From contig JADKIW010000001.1 of NCBI GenBank assembly GCA_016721115.1, positions 3,735,501 to 3,799,500 on the forward strand: a stretch of DNA of 64,000 nucleotides, in the 5' to 3' direction. Below the pieces are notes generated by a model, which had not been told where the DNA came from, ran no database searches, and saw only the letters and a list, made by a program, of their open reading frames with translations. Both the position numbers and the translations under genes were made by a program. The stretch comes from Candidatus Defluviilinea proxima. GTDB lineage: Bacteria > Chloroflexota > Anaerolineae > Anaerolineales > Villigracilaceae. Position 1 is the first letter of the stretch. The number at the start of each line of letters is the position of its first letter. Below, in pieces: positions 62,570 through 64,000 of this stretch.

Positions 62570-63721
62570 TTATTTGATATCGAGACCAACAACCGAGTCC
62601 CATTGTTCTTTGATCGCGGCGCGGGCGGCGCTGAGTTGATCGCCACTCGGGACGATGGAACTGGCAAGCAAGGCAGGATCGGGAAGTTTTGCCTTCAATT
62701 CATCGGAAAGCACGTTACGAGCATTCAAGTCCGCAAGGCGGGCAGGAGCGCAATATCCCTTGACCCAGAGAGTCTGACCTTCGTCTGAGTAGAGGAATTC
62801 CTCCCACAAACGGGCAGCAGCGGGGTGCGGAGCATATGCACTGATGGCTTGATAGTAGTAACCGCCCCAGTTCACGTCAGTGGGATAAATGATCTCAATG
62901 TTCGGGTTACCGGCAAAGCTATCCTTGTTGGCGTAAGCGTTCCAACTCCATTGGAAAGTGATGGGCGTTTCACCTTTACCAATCGGGCCAGAGTCAGCGA
63001 TCAGAGGCAGCAGGTTGCCAATCGTATTCAATTCCTTGAAGAATTCCAAACCAGGCTGAACATCATCGAGGGATCCACCGTTAGCAAGTGATGCGGCGTA
63101 AACGGATTGAGCCGCCTGATTGGATGCGCGCGGATCGCCAGCCAAAGCAACCTGTCCCTTGTATTTCGGGTCCAGCAAATCTGTATAGCTCTTCGGCAAG
63201 TCTTTTACGACATCGGTGTTAACTTCCAAGACCATGACGCCGCTGTAATCCACGTAGTAATAACCATCGGCATCGTTGGCGCCTTTGATCGTGTCCCAGG
63301 TTGCCACTTTATAAGGAGTGATCAAGCCCTGTTCCTTGGCGAGAGGTCCATATGCAGGGCCTACATCGATCACATCTGGGGCCTGAGGTCCCTTATTTTC
63401 CTTATTGTCAATGATCGCCTGGATCTCATCGGCAGAGCCACCATCGGGGTTAAGTGAGTTGACCTTGATGCCATACTTTGTTGAGAAGGTATCCATTGCC
63501 TCGCCATAATTGCACCAATCGCGCGGCAGGGTAATGACGTTTAACTCACCCTCGGCTTTGGCCGCCGCTATCAGCGCATCCATGCCACCGCCATCCGCGG
63601 CTGACTTGATTGTGTTCCAATCAGATGCCGCAGGCGCGGATTGTCCCCCACCACAGCCTGCAACAACTGCAGTGACAACTATGCCTACAAACAATGCATA
63701 CACTAACTTTCTGGGATTCAT
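62570..63721 (-). CDS. phnS: 2-aminoethylphosphonate ABC transporter substrate-binding lipoprotein
   Basis: A 383-aa extracytoplasmic binding protein of the iron/polyamine/phosphonate class (family 1 type). Lipobox VVAGC (Cys23) after a short signal peptide. The mature part shows VITLPRDWCNYGEAMDTF, then DVIDVGPAYGPLAKEQGL and a C-terminal LWEEFLYSDEGQTLWVKGY, typical of Fbp/PotD-like proteins. Substrate assignment rests on linkage to phnW and phnX. First gene of the operon. Confidence 0.88.
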   Translation of the reverse strand: MNPRKLVYALFVGIVVTAVVAGCGGGQSAPAASDWNTIKSAADGGGMDALIAAAKAEGELNVITLPRDWCNYGEAMDTFSTKYGIKVNSLNPDGGSADEIQAIIDNKENKGPQAPDVIDVGPAYGPLAKEQGLITPYKVATWDTIKGANDADGYYYVDYSGVMVLEVNTDVVKDLPKSYTDLLDPKYKGQVALAGDPRASNQAAQSVYAASLANGGSLDDVQPGLEFFKELNTIGNLLPLIADSGPIGKGETPITFQWSWNAYANKDSFAGNPNIEIIYPTDVNWGGYYYQAISAYAPHPAAARLWEEFLYSDEGQTLWVKGYCAPARLADLNARNVLSDELKAKLPDPALLASSIVPSGDQLSAARAAIKEQWDSVVGLDIK

Positions 63722-63875
63722 TTCTATTCTCCTATGTTTGATATAAGTTCAGCATCATTTTAAGTTTCGAAGTTTAATGATTATTGAAATCGATGTTATT
63801 CTTCAGTTAATGAATTGTTATTAATGACCGTCTTTGGGATCATGGAGTTAACGTTAACCAGTCCGTAACCACCTC
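63722..63875. promoter_or_regulatory. Upstream region of the phosphonate operon
   Basis: About 150 AT-rich bases before phnS. It contains the perfect palindrome GTTAACGTTAAC (63847-63858) and further AACC/TTAACC words beside it (63868-63882). A repressor or activator site is likely, but no clear -35/-10 pair is visible. Confidence 0.5.
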
Positions 63876-63977
63876 TTAACCCATTTGTTCCATTTCTGTA
63901 GAATAATCTCGTTGCAGTGAATTGCTTTGAGCCCACAGGTGGCAGCGCACCTGTGTAGTGTTTTCCAGCAATTTCAT
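63876..63977 (-). CDS. Possible 33-residue leader peptide upstream of phnS
   Basis: A short frame (MKLLENTTQVRCHLWAQSN...) preceded by a strong AAAAGGAGG about 6 nt before the ATG and ended by TAA, 154 nt before phnS. A hairpin (63934-63955) lies within it. It could be a leader peptide in attenuation control or the truncated end of an unrelated gene. No homology recognised. Confidence 0.4.
   Translation of the reverse strand: MKLLENTTQVRCHLWAQSNSLQRDYSTEMEQMG
63934..63955. repeat. Small hairpin inside the leader frame
   Basis: CACAGGTG and CACCTGTG form an 8-bp stem with a 6-nt loop; no T-run directly follows on the minus strand. Confidence 0.45.
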
Positions 63978-64000
63978 CCTTCTCCTCCTTTTAAATGCAA

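Noticed and set aside
1..64000. tRNA, rRNA, CRISPR, insertion sequence or prophage genes
   Set aside because: No T-loop/acceptor-like sequences, no regular spaced repeats, no transposase or integrase frame was found by reading.

Overview
The window is a gene-dense bacterial chromosome segment of moderate GC. I see no tRNA, rRNA, CRISPR array, transposase or phage gene. Very many GAF, HAMP and histidine-kinase proteins, TrmFO, VanZ-like proteins, a fused PabB-PabC, a PhnW/PhnX pathway and frequent -10 boxes only 6-8 nt before start codons suggest a Chloroflexota bacterium, probably Anaerolineae. This is inferred from gene content, not from a phylogenetic marker.

Region 1 (1-17,700, + strand) is a large signalling cluster. 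Five tandem paralogues each combine a membrane input module (Cache, 6-TM or HAMP) with one well-conserved GAF domain, a second degenerate GAF domain and a short GAF-like tail, but none has a kinase or other output domain. A ParA-type ATPase follows, overlapping a 1254-residue GAF/PAS hybrid histidine kinase with two receivers. Next comes a threonine synthase-like PLP enzyme fused to a complete receiver domain, then an EamA transporter. This sensor/ParA/hybrid-kinase/PLP-receiver module is the most unusual system in the window.

Region 2 (17,700-23,900) holds a HEAT-repeat protein flanked by two copies of the 3' end of a response-regulator gene, then a minus-strand two-component set: a REC-wHTH regulator, a REC-GAF-kinase and a multi-GAF kinase.

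Region 3 (23,900-45,990) is mostly housekeeping: trmFO, an M28 peptidase, a soluble kinase, hflX, murI, a VanZ-like protein, a class I glutamine amidotransferase, rplS, fabF, a molybdopterin operon (moaC-CPBP protease-cupin-moaD-moaE), scpA, a lipoprotein, pabBC, a pfkA-RNB exonuclease-eRF1-like operon, a radical SAM protein and several small genes. Palindromic repeats occur between genes; one carries the divergent moaC/scpA promoters and another supplies the C-terminus of MurI.

Region 4 (46,200-64,000, - strand) has two import systems around a two-component pair. The first is a family 5 binding protein with a DppBCDF-type ABC transporter, whose first ATPase gene has an apparent one-base frameshift. 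The pair is a NarL-type regulator and a large beta-propeller kinase. The second is a 2-aminoethylphosphonate system: binding protein, two permeases, ATPase, PhnW, PhnX and an alkaline-phosphatase-superfamily hydrolase. It should import 2-aminoethylphosphonate and convert it to acetaldehyde, phosphate and alanine.
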